DNA from: Macrostomum hystrix
Taxonomy: Eukaryota > Platyhelminthes > Macrostomidae
Direction of reading: 5' to 3'
Assembly: GCA_950097015.1 (NCBI GenBank)
Contig: CATNEN010000001.1
Location: forward strand, 27,123,001 to 27,187,000
DNA: 64,000 bases
Position numbers and translations under genes: made by a program. Of the stretch, positions 43,957 through 53,539 are shown piece by piece (the first letter of the stretch is position 1; every line of letters begins with the position of its first letter). The notes beneath the pieces were generated by a model. That model was not told the origin of the DNA and did not search any database. It worked only from the letters and a program-made list of their open reading frames with translations.

Positions 43957-44262
43957 TAACATCCATACATTTCATCCGGTTTTCATCCGGAATTGGCTCC
44001 GGTTTCTCATCCGGCTGTAACATCCATACATTTCATCCGGTTTTCATCCGGAATTGGCTCCGCTGTCCCATCCGGCTTCCTCCGCATTACTTATCGGGCA
44101 ATTACCGGACGCATGGCCGGATACCAAACCGGATAAGCGTCATATTTTCTCCACTTTCATCCGTTTTGTAAACTTTTCGTCCGGTTTTTGTCCGTTTTTT
44201 TGCATGTCAATTTGCTATTCGTGCCGGATTAAACTCCGGACAACGCATCAGATAAAAGACGG
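43957..44262. repeat. CATCCGG-rich repeat cluster
   Basis: A 61-bp tandem duplication (starting about 43957 and 44018) followed by many TCCGG/CCGGA motifs to about 44240. It looks like subterminal repeats of another DNA transposon or MITE adjoining the gypsy fragment. Confidence 0.55.
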
Positions 44263-44275
44263 CTAACTTCAGCCA

Positions 44276-46330
44276 GGCGGGACGAACCAAGGGACCAACT
44301 TCACCGGATCCGCCTTCAAGAAGTTTTGCGACTTGTACGGGATCCGACACACTACCACCACGCCGTACAACCCAGCTTCCAATGGACAAGTCGAGAACCT
44401 CAACAAACAGCTGAAGAGTGTGCTGACTTGCCTCCTAGAGCGAGACCACCGCGACTGGGACACCTTCCTCCCAGCCTGCTTGATGGCGCTGCGCTCCGCT
44501 GTCCATCCGGTGACGGGCTATACGCCGCATTTCCTAGTCTACGGCAGAGAGTTTCGTCTACCGATTGACAACACCCTAAAGAAGCTGCTCGAGTACGACA
44601 ACCTGCCTGAGTATGTCAAAGACTTCCAACATCGACTCGACGAAGCAACCGAGCTAGCCAAAAACCGACTGGCCCTACATCAGCAGCTACGAGACGAGCA
44701 CTACTCAAGCCTACCAGCAGCGAAGACGCTCAAGCCTGGCGATCTAGTTTTCATCAACAATCCAACGCTACAACCAGACGAGGCGGCTAAATTTCACCGT
44801 CCTCGGAAAGCCCTTTATGAAGTCGTTGAGCAAAAGGGTGAGGTGGTTTACAAGATCAAACGTAAATTACCCAACCCCCGAGCCCGACGCGATGAGCAGG
44901 TTGTTCACAGACGGAACCTGCTGTTGGTCCCAAGCGCCGACTACGCTCTCTCTGATCCGGAACTCGACGCTAGACCGCAACAACGACGCCGAGGCTCTGC
45001 AGACGGCCCAGGACCCGCGACCCTGCCGACTGTCTGTGAAGGCCCGGATGACTACGACGACGAGGAAGAAGAGCGACCCCTCCGGCGGTGGTACTTCCGA
45101 CCACCATCGACTATGGAGATCCCGCCTGGAGAAGGCCCCACGACAGCACCAGCTAATCAGGCGAGTAATCCTCGGCATGATCCACTGCCGTATGGTGATT
45201 GCCAGGTTTCTTTGTCTGAAATGAGTGTGTCTGTTCCTGCACTTTCTCCCTCTGTTTTTCTTCCACCTCCTGAGCCTCCCTCTCTTGGTGCTCAGAAAGG
45301 GGACGTTTCTTTGCCAATTGATCCCGACGAACATGAACCTCTGGGTTTTCGTAGGCCCTTAAGGGATCGTAGGCAGCTTGATCGGCTAGTTTTAGACCCT
45401 AGGGCGAAAACCTATGTTAGCGGCGTAGCCCGCAGAGTTCGTCGCCTTTTTCCCCGTTCCAGCCTAGCGATGCACTCATCAAAGAGGCAACATTCTTCGG
45501 CGGCTGATGATGAGCCGTCGGGAAGGCGCCGACCGCGAACGGAAGCCACACCGATCGTGGTGCGGGCCATTGGCGCAGCAGCTGGCCAATTCGAGCCTTT
45601 TGGCGGCCCGAGGAACGCTCCTGGCATCCCGGTCCACCTCCGTGTAGGCCACCCGGCGGTGCGTCGCGTGGCACACGAAAACGTGCCGGTCGCTAGCCTT
45701 CGTCAGCGTGATGGCCTGCCCAATCGTCGGCTGTCTAACTCTGCCTCTCGGCCCATGCCACCTACGGAAACCGTCGACCCCGTGTTGCATGGGATCCGCA
45801 TGATTCGCAGGGCCAAGGACACGGCGGCGGCAACCTCGGCAGCAGTTCGTCGACCTCTGTCATTGCTGCACCTAAACATCGAGCCAGTTGTGTCGGTGAG
45901 CAGCACGCTCAACTCTCTTACCCAGTTGCAAGTAAAAATTGAAGCGGTGACGCCGCCACGGACGCCACCCTCGCCTGTACCGGGCATGTTGCTGCCTACC
46001 GCACCGCAAAAAATTTGTGACGCCAGCACCTCGACTGAGGCCGACAACGACACAGCCCAGCTGCGCGACACTGCTGCGCGAGAACTGGCAGCATTGATCT
46101 CCGACGCGGCTCGATTCGACGTCACGTTGGATTTCTATAGCTGGCCTATGCTTCGAGCTGTCCAGGCGTTGACAGTGGCTGGTCAACAAGCCATCTTGGA
46201 CGCCGCCTTGGCCATAGCTCGTCCCGTGCTGCAGCCCGCTCGCCATCCGGTCGCTGCATGGGCGGCCGCCGAGGCCTTCGCCAAAGCGGTGCTTACCCGC
46301 CCGAAGGTGCCAGACGCCCATTTTTTCTGA
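44276..46330 (+). CDS. Ty3/gypsy integrase C-terminal half with a long tail
   Basis: The frame opens at about 44276 with GTNFTGSAFKKFCDLYGIRH and TTPYNPASNGQVENLN (Glu present), DWDTFLPACLMALRSA, LKPGDLVFIN, and a C-terminal barrel KFHRPRKALYEVVEQ...VVHRRNLLLVP. An unusual extension of about 450 residues follows, Pro/Arg-rich, with RPLRDRRQLDRLVLDP and a predicted helical end (ALISDAARFDVTLDFYSW, EAFAKAVLTRP). There are no stops to 46330. The upstream junction at about 44270 removes the catalytic Asp residues, so the protein is incomplete; the tail is not recognised. Confidence 0.75.
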   Translation, partial: GGTNQGTNFTGSAFKKFCDLYGIRHTTTTPYNPASNGQVENLNKQLKSVLTCLLERDHRDWDTFLPACLMALRSAVHPVTGYTPHFLVYGREFRLPIDNTLKKLLEYDNLPEYVKDFQHRLDEATELAKNRLALHQQLRDEHYSSLPAAKTLKPGDLVFINNPTLQPDEAAKFHRPRKALYEVVEQKGEVVYKIKRKLPNPRARRDEQVVHRRNLLLVPSADYALSDPELDARPQQRRRGSADGPGPATLPTVCEGPDDYDDEEEERPLRRWYFRPPSTMEIPPGEGPTTAPANQASNPRHDPLPYGDCQVSLSEMSVSVPALSPSVFLPPPEPPSLGAQKGDVSLPIDPDEHEPLGFRRPLRDRRQLDRLVLDPRAKTYVSGVARRVRRLFPRSSLAMHSSKRQHSSAADDEPSGRRRPRTEATPIVVRAIGAAAGQFEPFGGPRNAPGIPVHLRVGHPAVRRVAHENVPVASLRQRDGLPNRRLSNSASRPMPPTETVDPVLHGIRMIRRAKDTAAATSAAVRRPLSLLHLNIEPVVSVSSTLNSLTQLQVKIEAVTPPRTPPSPVPGMLLPTAPQKICDASTSTEADNDTAQLRDTAARELAALISDAARFDVTLDFYSWPMLRAVQALTVAGQQAILDAALAIARPVLQPARHPVAAWAAAEAFAKAVLTRPKVPDAHFF

Positions 46331-46559
46331 ATGGCGTGGAGTTCGCCCATTGGCACTGAGCCATCACTGTGAAAAAGGGCATCCCTCTGGCCATCTTGGG
46401 GGCTCTGCCGAAATTTTGATTAAATGCGCGGTGTGACGCTGAAATTTCATATTTAGTGTGCCATGACTCATGACCCGCATTAAAACTCTAACCCTTTCTC
46501 TTTTCTTTTCTCCCTTTTCCTGCTCTGCTGAATAATTTTAGTGTGCTAATCACAGATTT
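46331..46559. other. Spacer between gypsy fragment and LTR
   Basis: Non-coding; a pyrimidine-rich stretch at 46490-46530 precedes the LTR homology, which begins at 46560. Confidence 0.4.
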
Positions 46560-47006
46560 TGGGCTTGCACGCTCATTGGCTGGGACTGTTTCCGAGAGTT
46601 ATCGATCGCCCTGTTTTACAGTCTGTCTAGTTAATTTAACTAAGGGCTTTAGGCCCGCTCGCGCCCCATTCCCTCTCGCCACCAGTCCTCCTTGTCCTAG
46701 CCTACCTGGTGCTCCTGTTCCTGTTTAACACTGTCTAGTGCCACCAGTTTCTGTCCGCCACACCTCGCTGCCATTCTCTCAACTCGCCTTCGCGCAGCTC
46801 TTATTATCATTACCTTTGCGTGTCATCACCCTTTGTACATTTTGAGCTCCTGCACCTGACTTGTATTAATCCACTGCTTGTTGTGCGCCTCAGTGTTCGC
46901 AAATAAATATTAAGTGCTACCGCTACACCGAATTCTACTCTGTGTGAACTAACTTGGAATCGCTGAGTTATCATCGCCGGACTTGGTTATTTCAAGAATC
47001 GTCACA
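46560..47006 (+). repeat. 5' LTR (5'-truncated)
   Basis: Homologous to 51803-52250 from TGGGCTTGCACG onward, ending AATCGTCACA. It lacks the first about 216 bp of the 3' LTR. It contains AATAAA near 46902. Confidence 0.8.
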
Positions 47007-47012
47007 CTATTT

Positions 47013-47029
47013 TGGAGGTCCCACCGAGA
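47013..47029 (+). promoter_or_regulatory. Primer binding site, tRNA-Gln
   Basis: TGGAGGTCCCACCGAGA is complementary to the CCA-bearing 3' end of a typical eukaryotic tRNA-Gln (…TCTCGGTGGGACCTCCA). It sits 6 bp after the LTR end, as expected for minus-strand priming. Confidence 0.8.
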
Positions 47030-47870
47030 CTCAGACTCTGCACTGCCGGACGCACGACGGTGTTAGCGAGCTCCTGTCTATCGCCTACTGTCTACTGCCT
47101 GTCATCTGTACTATTGTCTATCGCCTGCCTATTGCCTATCGTCTGCCTATTGCCTATCATCTGCTATTACGTGCCGCCTGTATCGATTGTTCATCACCAC
47201 TACCGTCGGCTATTACCTACTGTTTGTCGAGTCTTAAAACGGCCCTTTTAAGGACACCGGGCTGTTTGACCCTATTCACGGCCACCGTCGGTCCATTGTT
47301 CATCGCCTGTTGCCATCGGTTCGCCTGGGGATACCGGCTCGTCGGTCATGGTGATATCAGCAGCTGCACCTGCGGTGACGGCGATCTGGACGATCGCCCA
47401 GTCCCGGATTCGAGCGTGCCAAGCGTGCCGAGCGTGTCGAGCGTGAGCCCGCGGCCGATCAAGGAAGCCGACCGGAACCGAAGCACCCGGTGCGCACTCG
47501 TCGATCCGGTCCCGGCGCCGAGTACGTCGCCCGCTGACAACAGTAGCGTTGAGCTTGACTCCGCGTTCAGGTTACGCTGTGCGCCGATTTTTTTTGTGTA
47601 GGGACTATACCGCCTGACTTGATTAGCTGGGGTGGTTTGCGTGATAGGAATCTCCCTATTAGGCCGTGGTTTTGTGCCCCAGTCAGGCATTTAAGTATTA
47701 GGACGCACTCTCATTCTCTCGCCTTCTCGCCCTGTCCACCCGCCATCGACTTCCGCCGCTTGGCAAAATCGTTTTTGCTGGAATCTTCTTTCGCTCACTC
47801 TGCTCACCTTGCCTAACTGCAGGCCGCTCGTGCCTGACCTTGCTCTTGCACTCTTCGTAGCCGTTTCGCC
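47030..47870 (+). other. Leader between primer site and Gag
   Basis: About 840 bp. It contains TGTCTATCGCCTGCCTATTG-type short repeats (47085-47170). Open frames over it run through the LTR and look accidental. Confidence 0.5.
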
Positions 47871-49529
47871 ATGTCCGATAATGGCGACGATCAGGTCCAA
47901 GCCCCACCACAACTCGGTGGAGGCGAAATTGATGCCGACCCTGCCGAAGTAAATTCCATAGGGTCCACCGATCAGCCTGAGGGCGCTGTCGGTGTCAGTG
48001 AGCACGTCTTACTTGCTCAGACTCTGGCTTCTCTTCATAAGATGATAGAGGCTCGTCTTACTGCCCACTCACCGGCGACATCCAGCCTAGATAACTCCTC
48101 GCCGTCAGTGGTACCGAAGCAACCTGAGATTCGCCTTCGGCCGCCACCGGCTTTCAATCCCAAGATGAAATTTGACACTTGGGAGGCTCAGCTCATGTCG
48201 TATATAGCCACCTGCCGTGTCCCAGAGGACCAGCGCTCTGCTGTCCTAGTGTCTCTACTGGCACCCGAGTGTCAGGAAGTCTTCCTCAACTACAGCTGTG
48301 ACCAATTGCCATTCGAATCCGCCATTCGTGTGCTTAGGGAAAGGTACACGGATGCCAAGCAAAAGGATAAGGCATATGTCGAACTAGTTGCTGCTTCTCA
48401 AAGCCATTCGGAACTTATGTCCAAGTTCTTCGATAGATTAGTCTCGTATACCAGATTAGCGGGCCTCTCGCTCACCGAAGCGAAACCCCTGATCAAAGCT
48501 CGGTTCTGTCATGGCCTATGTGACAAGGGGCTTGCCGAAAAGCTTCTCTTGTGGGATCAGGAGACAGATAGTGCGGCCTCTGCTGAAGAACTCATGCAGA
48601 AAGCCAAGGACCTCGTTGGGGTCTACCAGCTCCTAAATATGCCATCTACTATAGCCAGAATTCGCACCGCTGAACCAGATGCCGAAAAAAGGGCTATGGA
48701 ACAACGTGTCGCTGAATTAGAAAGGTTAGTTCACCAACAAGCTGAGGAAATTAAACGAGCTGACCAGACTAGGTTGCCGCCCGTGCAACAGATAGAGCGT
48801 ATGTATCAGACTACACAGAATAATCTCTCACCGCCAAGGCGTCGCCTTGCTCAGCCGCAGCGTAATCTCTCGCCGAAGAGAGAACGACCTTATTATCAGC
48901 CACAGATAAACTCTCGCCCTCCTCGGGCATGCCATAGATGCGGTCGGACGGGCCACTTGGTCGCCGACTGCCCTTCATCACCGCCTAGAATCATTCCTCC
49001 TAATCCAAATAAGGGGAACCAAGGTTCGAAACCGATCCGTGAATCAGGTCTCACGGAGATCGGGACCATAGCTTCTTGGTCATCAAACTTTGGGTTCATC
49101 CAATCCGAACAGCTGCCAGAACAACTGTTCGTCCACGGCAGCCAGCTCTCACCTGAATTAAGACAGCTAGCCGATCAGCATCGTCTGGTGGGAACTAGGG
49201 TGTGCTACCAGAGACAGGTAGACCCCGGTCGCCAACACGATAAGGCTTGTAATGTACAACACCAACCGAAGGATGGCGATCCTCAATGTAGACATTGGGA
49301 TGCTATTCCAGACAAATTTGAATCTAGCTATTTCGTGCAACTAGAAGTAGGTGATTCTAAAATACTAGCTTGTCTAGACTCAGGTGCCACTGCTAGCGCC
49401 ATGGGTGTAGACTTGCGAGATAGATTGGTCGCCGCCGATCCAGTCAACAATGTATTTATGCCTAGTACTTACACCAGCCTTCAATGGATCTACAACCGAA
49501 ATCCTAGGAACGTTGCGTTGCGAAATTAA
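47871..49529 (+). CDS. Gag-protease polyprotein with a cold-shock-like domain
   Basis: The ATG lies in TTTCGCCATGTCC. Residues about 85-270 are a helical retrotransposon capsid (PKMKFDTWEAQLMSYIATC, YTRLAGLSLTEAKPLIKARF), then a Gln/Arg coiled region. A CCHC knuckle C-x2-C-x4-H-x4-C starts at C354. About 398-465 reads GTIASWSSNFGFI...QLFVHGSQL...VGTRVCYQ, which has the RNP1/RNP2 pattern of a cold-shock domain. The aspartic protease starts with LDSGATASAMG (D503). The frame then ends at 49529 with the protease incomplete; its continuation is in the next frame from about 49480, so a one-base frameshift lies between 49450 and 49490. Confidence 0.8.
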   Translation: MSDNGDDQVQAPPQLGGGEIDADPAEVNSIGSTDQPEGAVGVSEHVLLAQTLASLHKMIEARLTAHSPATSSLDNSSPSVVPKQPEIRLRPPPAFNPKMKFDTWEAQLMSYIATCRVPEDQRSAVLVSLLAPECQEVFLNYSCDQLPFESAIRVLRERYTDAKQKDKAYVELVAASQSHSELMSKFFDRLVSYTRLAGLSLTEAKPLIKARFCHGLCDKGLAEKLLLWDQETDSAASAEELMQKAKDLVGVYQLLNMPSTIARIRTAEPDAEKRAMEQRVAELERLVHQQAEEIKRADQTRLPPVQQIERMYQTTQNNLSPPRRRLAQPQRNLSPKRERPYYQPQINSRPPRACHRCGRTGHLVADCPSSPPRIIPPNPNKGNQGSKPIRESGLTEIGTIASWSSNFGFIQSEQLPEQLFVHGSQLSPELRQLADQHRLVGTRVCYQRQVDPGRQHDKACNVQHQPKDGDPQCRHWDAIPDKFESSYFVQLEVGDSKILACLDSGATASAMGVDLRDRLVAADPVNNVFMPSTYTSLQWIYNRNPRNVALRN

Positions 49530-50193
49530 ACTAGGGAAACTAACGAAAATACATGTATTTCTAGTGATGGCCGATGCCACTGCCGAAGCCCTTCTGGGCA
49601 TAGACTTCCTTCAGAGTTTCGAGATGATGTTAGATTTCAACTCAAATTGCGTTATGGTAGCCGGTACATCGGTGCCCATCATTGAGAAAGATAATGAGAC
49701 CCTCCAAGTTCGATCTTTCGAAACTCTTTCGCTAGCAAGGGTCGCTGAATGCGATTTCGCTGTAAAATATCGGCCAGGCGCAGAGCGCGTGAATGCCGAT
49801 GCTCTCAATAGACTGCCGACATTCCGGCCCGACCATTCCGATTGTCCCACTTACAGTCGGATTCCAGAATTCCAAGAGAGGTTCAAGCCCAAGGACCCTA
49901 AGTCCAGGGTACCTAAGGAACCCACAGTCCAAATGCGCCACATAAGCGTAAGAACCACGTGCTGTGATGCCACGTGCCAGACCGACACCATCGCGCTGCC
50001 CGCCATCGTGGTGCCCACGCCGAAACCTTTGCTGTCGCCCGAGTCCAATGTCCGATCTGTTGAACCTTCAACCGTTACCGCTTATCCGCAACCTAAACCC
50101 ACTACTGCTAATAACAAGACCGAGACCAAGACCGCCGCTAGACGCCTTGTAGTTACGGAAACTGCAGACGTTAGCCAATGTGAACTTCAGTAA
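49480..50193 (+). pseudogene. Protease C-terminal part fused to the RNase H end
   Basis: In the +1 frame FNGSTTEILGTLRCEIKLGK and MADATAEALLGIDFLQ complete the aspartic protease. It then passes straight into SLARVAECDFAVKYRPGAERVNADALNRLP, the last strand of RNase H. Reverse transcriptase and most of RNase H are deleted, with the join at about 49725-49745 in frame. A Pro/Thr-rich linker follows and the frame ends at TAA 50191-50193. Confidence 0.75.
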
Positions 50194-50229
50194 CGTAGCC
50201 AACTGAACCATTGCGGAATCACCAAGACG

Positions 50230-50778
50230 ATGTCCGCTCTGAAAGCTCGCTTTGACAATTCTAACCTAGATACGATTACCAAGCGAGTCCCCGCAGAGTG
50301 TAACATTGGTGCGCGGGCGAAAAAGTCAAAGCTCAAAAGGCAAAGGAAAAAGAAAAAGAAGCAGCCAAAAGCCAATCGCTATGGACAAGCCAACACCGCT
50401 GGGTCCTCTTCAAACACACCTAGCCAATCAGACTCTAAGCTATCATCTGACGACTTCAATTTACTCACTCTGCCACACCAGACCACACCTGTAGCCCCGA
50501 CCTCACGTCTTCCGGAAAGAGAGGCGGATGCTGTCGCTGAAACCCTCCCTTCGACCCCTTCGTCGGGAGAGTCTGGAACTGAAACCAGCACCGGAACCAC
50601 TTCCAGTACAACCTCTAGCCCCAGTGCTAGCTCAGAGCAGGAAGAGTTGGTGGAAGAAACTTCTGAATCGGCTGTGTCCGAACCAGTGCCTGCAGTTGAA
50701 GTCAGGACTAGATCAGGACGATTAGTCCGCCCACCAATCAGGTACCGCCCGTACCAAGTCAAACCGCGCTCCTGTTAG
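50230..50778 (+). CDS. C-terminal tail of deleted gypsy pol
   Basis: 182 aa in the same frame as the preceding segment, after one TAA. A lysine-rich basic patch (KKSKLKRQRKKKKK), a Ser/Thr/Glu-rich middle, and an end RTRSGRLVRPPIRYRPYQ, which resembles the last residues of gypsy integrases (R-x-R-RPP-RY). No integrase core precedes it. Confidence 0.55.
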   Translation: MSALKARFDNSNLDTITKRVPAECNIGARAKKSKLKRQRKKKKKQPKANRYGQANTAGSSSNTPSQSDSKLSSDDFNLLTLPHQTTPVAPTSRLPEREADAVAETLPSTPSSGESGTETSTGTTSSTTSSPSASSEQEELVEETSESAVSEPVPAVEVRTRSGRLVRPPIRYRPYQVKPRSC

Positions 50779-51586
50779 GTCTCCGACCTAATTCAGTGGC
50801 TGGGTAGCCAGCACTGAAGGGCCAGTTGTGGCCCTGGGCATTAAACTACCTCCTTCGGCATTAGCAGGCCGACGGTCTCCTGTGGGAAAAGGGAAAACCA
50901 GCGCTGCTGGTCGGCCCTCGAAAGCCGGAGCGCCATGCAGGCGTTTCTCAGCGAGCAAACACATCCAGTCAGCCACACACAGTCGGTCACAAAGCACACA
51001 AGACACCAAGCCACAAGCCAAAGTAAACAAGAAACCAAACCAAGCCAAATCAAGTAACAAAGCCACAAATCAACCCAAGTCACGTAATAGTTCAACATCC
51101 GGTAGGCGCACGCCAACGTGTGCGATCGTGATGCGGTTTTCGCCTCATGGCCTCCTCTGTCATGGCCTCCTCTATCTTTGCCTCCTCTACCCTTGTTCAT
51201 TGCATATCATTTCACCGTCACTTGCTTCACCCTGCTTTTCGCATAGGTATTTGCGCGTGTACTTTGTAATCTTTGTAGTATCCAGCCATGCTGTGCGAAG
51301 CGTGCATCCTCTCCGTTTATGTGGCCCTGTGAGTTGGACCGCAACTCACGCCGCGCCATTCTCACAATTTTTGGTTGTGTCATTTAATCTAGGTTTTGTA
51401 ATGTTGTAATTTTTTGGGTAATCATAATCTATAGTTATATGGGTAGATCCACGCGCCCATATCTGGCCTTGACCTTAGTAATGTGAACTTATGCCTCGCT
51501 CTGTAATACCATTTTCCTCCTCGCTCGCTGTGTTTACCCGTCGCTCGCCATTTTGCTGGTACTCTTTCTTTTTTGGAAGAGGCGAG
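50779..51586 (+). other. 3' untranslated region and polypurine tract
   Basis: Non-coding, ending TTTTTTGGAAGAGGCGAG directly before the 3' LTR; the purine run at 51575-51586 is the likely polypurine tract. Positions 51300-51350 resemble 28041-28090 (CTCTCCGTTTATGTGGCCCT against CTTCTCCGTTGATGTGGCCC). Confidence 0.55.
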
Positions 51587-52250
51587 TGTGACGTTGTCAC
51601 TGTCACTGTGAATTGTAACTTACGTACGAATTCCTAATATGTAATAACTTGGGCCGTTTAAATAATGTCTTTTTGCTACCTTCAATTTATCCAGTTCATA
51701 TAATTATTATTCTGTGCGCGCTACTGTAAGTAGACGTGGATGCACACCGCGCTGCCCTAGCTTATTTTCTACTAATGTCTCAAGCTATTCTGCCCTGTCC
51801 AGTGGGCTTGCACGCTCATTGGCTGGGACTGTTTCCGAGAGTTATCTATCGCCCTGTTTTACAGTCTGTCTAGTTAATTTAACTAAGGGCTTTAGGCCCG
51901 CTCGCGCCCCATTCCCTCTCGCCACCAGTCCTCCTTGTCCTAGCCTACCTGGTGCTCCTGTTCCTGTTTAACACTGTCTAGTGCCACCAGTTTCTGTCCG
52001 CCACACCTCGCTGCCATTCTCTCAACTCGCCTTCGCGCCGCTCTCATTATCATTACCTTTGCGTGTCATCACCCTTTGTACTTTTGAGCTCCTGCACCTG
52101 ACTTGTATTAATCCACTGCTTGTTGTGCGCCTCAGTGTTCGCAAATAAATATTAAGTGCTACCGCTACACCGAATTCTACTCTGTGTGAACTAACTTGGA
52201 ATCGCTGAGTTATCATCGCCGGACTTGGTTATTTCAAGAATCGTCCCACA
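51587..52250 (+). repeat. 3' LTR
   Basis: Starts TGTGACGTTGTCAC after the purine tract and ends AATCGTCCCACA; 664 bp. From 51803 it matches the 5' LTR. Confidence 0.75.
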
Positions 52251-52439
52251 ACGGTCTTATCCTGAAGGTAATCAATTCACAACGAATGCAAGAAGAGACA
52301 ATTCGTTTTTTTATGTCTACAGGTAAGTATAGCCACTTCTAAACAATTTCCTTGCAAGTTTCTTCCAGCGAGCAACAACCTAAAAGAATATTTTCGAAAC
52401 GCTTCTAGATCTGCAGTGCGCTGCGCTGCCTGCACAGCC

Positions 52440-52906
52440 GACAGCCGCCCGTGATCCGCAGAGACGTCAAATGCAGTAGCATCATTGTGCTTAGTGACAA
52501 CAGGCGAGTCAAACTGATTGACCTTGGTCTTTCAATCAAGCTGGAGCAGTCAGTCAGCCACCTCACGGCCTCCCAATGTCACCAAAGGGCACCTTGCACA
52601 TATTGGCACCAGAGCTGCTGGCACCAGACGATGACAGCTACCCCCACTACAGCAGAGTCGCACATCTGGATGTACGCCCTGCCTCACGCCAGTTTTAACA
52701 ACTTGGTGGTTTTGGCGAGAGTGCTTGATAAAAAGAGGGCGCCCGTAGTTCCCAAAGACTGTTCAGCTGAGCTGAAGCACTTCTACAAACGCTGTACTAG
52801 ACGGACACCCAGGAAGAGAAGCTCAGCGACGACAGAACTGCTGCAGCATGCGTTCCTGACTGAAAAGACAACCCGGCGACACGCTCTTAGATTCGGAAGA
52901 AACTAA
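52440..52906 (+). pseudogene. Protein kinase fragment, MAP3K/STE-like, degenerate
   Basis: PVIRRDVKCSSIIVLSDNRRVKLIDLGLSIKLE is the catalytic-loop to DFG region, with HRD changed to RRD, the usual Asn to Ser, and DFG as DLG. One frame over (about 52577-52670) comes GTLHILAPELLAPDDDSYPHYS with the APE motif. Back in the first frame are DKKRAPVVPKDCSAELKHFYKRC and RKRSSATTELLQHAFL, subdomain XI. The N-lobe is missing, the two frameshifts compensate, and there is a stop at 52904. It lies directly after the 3' LTR. Changed catalytic residues and frameshifts argue for a pseudogene. Confidence 0.7.
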
Positions 52907-53049
52907 AAACTGGAGCAATTACTACATTTGCTGTTTGCATGGTATAATCAGTAATTTAATAATTTTTGCGTAAATCATTTCTGTAAATAAAGGAAATTCA
53001 CGGCACGACATGAGGTATGAATGTAATCTACGTATCGATTTTTGTGATT

Positions 53050-53298
53050 TTATGTCGAAGAGGGAATTACCAGCGTTGTGAAGCGTCTGTGACTCAATTA
53101 GCTTCGTCTCTAGGGTTATTAGTTAAGAATTCAGATAAACCATCAGCTCCGGACCAACCCTACGACCGGACCAGGGCTATTAGTCGAAAGCGCCGTCGAC
53201 CACCTGCAAACCTAATACCTGATGTGGCTGCCTCTAGCAGTTCTAATTCTGTAACCAGTGTGCAGGCTGAAGATGCAGTACCGGCAGTCATTTTTTAA
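53050..53298 (+). other. Short open frame of unknown origin
   Basis: About 80 codons (VTQLASSLGLLVKNSD, RAISRKRRRPPANLIPD, Ser-rich tail). It may be the C-terminal tail of a retroelement polyprotein. No domain recognised. Confidence 0.25.
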
Positions 53299-53539
53299 GG
53301 CGAGGAAGTCTTAGTTGTTGCTTGGTGCTTAAGACAAAGACGTGGCATGTTAATTTAAAAAAAATACTTTGTTAAGACTACTGCACTGTTAACTATGGGA
53401 AATCATATACGAAAGTCAAAAGTCAAAATATTCTTCGAACATACTTTCGAAGTCTATTATCTAAGTCTATCGTTCAAAGTCTAAGTCTATCGTCTTTAGT
53501 CCCGTCTATCGAACACTTTTTCACTAAGCTAAAGAATGC

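Larger units (their letters stand above)
46560..52250 (+). mobile_element. Internally deleted LTR retrotransposon (Ty3/gypsy type)
   Basis: 5' LTR 46560-47006 (5'-truncated), tRNA-Gln primer site at 47013, Gag-protease from 47871, an RNase H tail, a C-terminal pol tail to 50778, a purine tract, and a 3' LTR from 51587. The full LTR starts TGTGACG and the 5' LTR ends CGTCACA. Only 4 differences are seen between the LTRs over the shared 443 bp, so insertion was recent. RT, most of RNase H and integrase are missing; it would depend on a relative for mobilisation. Confidence 0.8.

Noticed and set aside
46543-46575. VLITDFGLAR-like peptide after a TTTTAG acceptor, resembling a kinase activation-loop exon
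   Set aside because: The GLAR half lies in the LTR and also occurs in the 3' LTR without the preceding residues; nothing kinase-like follows. Probably chance at the LTR junction.
46954-47601. 215-codon frame starting in the 5' LTR
   Set aside because: It crosses the LTR end and primer binding site, which are not translated in this element type.
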